Shown in pieces: positions 62,913 through 64,000 of a stretch of 64,000 nucleotides of DNA. The first letter of the stretch is position 1; every line of letters starts with the position of its first letter. Source of the DNA: Heligmosomoides polygyrus polygyrus (taxonomy: Eukaryota > Nematoda > Chromadorea > Rhabditida > Heligmosomidae); NCBI GenBank assembly GCA_947396885.1, contig OX377201.1:5380934-5444933 (forward strand), given 5' to 3'. A program made the translations under genes and the position numbers. The notes beneath the pieces were generated by a model. The model had not been told where the DNA came from. It ran no database searches and was given only the letters and a program-made list of their open reading frames with translations.

Positions 62913-64000
62913 TCTTGTTTTTCAGTTGCAATGAAGTCACTAGTAAAGATCCTACGGATTTTCTGGGCCTAGGTGGAGCAGTTATTAGAAGAAGTCGCTT
63001 TTTGTATACCCTTTAATCAGTTCTAATCCTAATTCTTGCCTAGATCGAACGAAGCCCTCTCTTTTGCCTCGGAGAAGGTAAATTGCTTTAAGGTGCATTT
63101 GACAAGAATTGTAGTATATCCATCAAGTTGGGGTACAAACGCTGTTGAACAATCTTCTCTCGGCTGCCGCAAGCATCTTCTTCAGAGCCTGGATAAGATC
63201 AGAAAAGAGAGGAATCGCTAATCCCATGATCAATTCAAGTAAAGTAGTTTCATACTGATGGGAAAATAAGATGAAAGAGGCGCTGGAGAACGAAGCTGTC
63301 CTCGCAGACGGGGGAGACCTAGTAAACATCTTTGCATAGAAATAGATGTGACTCGTGCACCCCATGCACTGACATCGGTACTCATCCAAGGCGGTTGGGT
63401 TATTTTGCTCCTCCTCTTTCATTTTGTTCTTTAATTAGCTTAAAAACCATTTCAACCGCTGTAATTCTTCGATGAGTACTCCCTGAGCTCTGCCTGCCTT
63501 TTCTAGACTCTGAAGGGGTTGCGCCAAAACATCAGCCCAATTAGTAAGTTTTTATACCAGCACTGGACCCTCAACCCACCGGCAGCTACTTCTACTGTTC
63601 AACAGCTACCCGTAAACCTACAGACGAATCCAAATTTATTTGTAAATATAAAAGTACTGGCTTTTCATCGACCAGTCACTCGAAGTCATGCATACGCTAA
63701 ACATAGTTTAAAAAGCTAAAAAATCGTGTCAAAGTTAAGATCTGGCACTTCCTTGAAACGAAGTGATTCGTATGAACGTTTACCCCTTTCTCCTCTGAAT
63801 AAGTGGTTTCATCCCGATCGTACATTATGCTAACAGGAATTTTGGTAAAAAAAATCTCGCAGATACATAGACATAAGCAAGGCAGTGTTCTGCGTTTTAA
63901 AACGCGCTATCAGCATAGTTAAGCCTAGTTATACTGTTAGGAACTAAGAGAAGACACCGACCTAGCTTGCAAACGACTATCAGTAGAAAAAAGACACATC
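62913..64000. other. Unassigned 3' stretch
   Basis: No gene recognised. A 99-codon minus-strand frame (63123-63422) carries no known motif. Confidence 0.3.

Noticed and set aside
1..64000. CRISPR array, prokaryotic operons, phage
   Set aside because: Repeats are dispersed SINEs and transposons with target duplications. Gene structure, polyadenylation signal and spliced leader are eukaryotic.

Overview
The window is gene-poor, repeat-dense animal DNA, most likely from a strongylid or rhabditid nematode (hookworm-like). Three things point there. A 15-nt exact match to the nematode SL1 spliced leader lies just upstream of a decayed presenilin-enhancer-2 (pen-2) copy. The mobile elements are of kinds typical of nematodes: RTE LINEs, several mariner lineages including one resembling hookworm bandit, a DD37D Tc1/mariner element, and a GIY-YIG Penelope-like element. 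The predicted splice acceptors are short. The species cannot be fixed from sequence alone. There is no prokaryotic gene organisation, CRISPR array or operon.

Only one gene looks intact and independent: a single-exon, 87-residue RRM protein at 11496-11759, with a TATA box upstream and a polyadenylation signal downstream. A second, weaker candidate is a two-exon reading frame at 17677-18284. It sits inside a unit with ~65-bp terminal inverted repeats, each carrying an inward-facing TATAAAAG. The pen-2 copy at 58995-59327 is intronless, has three frameshifts and carries the spliced-leader remnant, so it is a processed pseudogene of a trans-spliced mRNA.

Most of the rest is transposons, in layers. 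Left part (1-10 kb): a poly-G-ended mariner, a 1.28-kb fold-back element, a broken RTE LINE with a 47-bp perfect inverted repeat, and two mariners of one family facing opposite ways, one carrying a tRNA-related palindromic insert. 10-26 kb: the RRM gene, tRNA-derived SINEs of four families (called A-D here), ATTCGAA-rich arrays and the TIR-flanked unit. 26-31 kb: SINE-A copies, a hAT remnant and a young RTE insertion with a 600-codon open frame. 31-44 kb: an inverted structure with a hammerhead-like motif, a bandit-like mariner, the second fold-back element, RTE and CR1/jockey-like LINE remnants, and the second poly-G mariner. 44-57 kb: another mariner, a DD37D element with an RTE fragment inside it, a Penelope-like element end, and a 913-bp element whose ends are 21-bp iterons. 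57-64 kb: SINE-A copies, one split by a 1.4-kb block that carries the pen-2 retrocopy.

SINE-A is the dominant repeat (over 20 copies or fragments). Perfect target-site duplications of 8-14 bp are visible around several copies. This gives a relative order of events: SINE-A insertion, then RTE insertion into it; and SINE-A insertion, then entry of the pen-2-bearing block.
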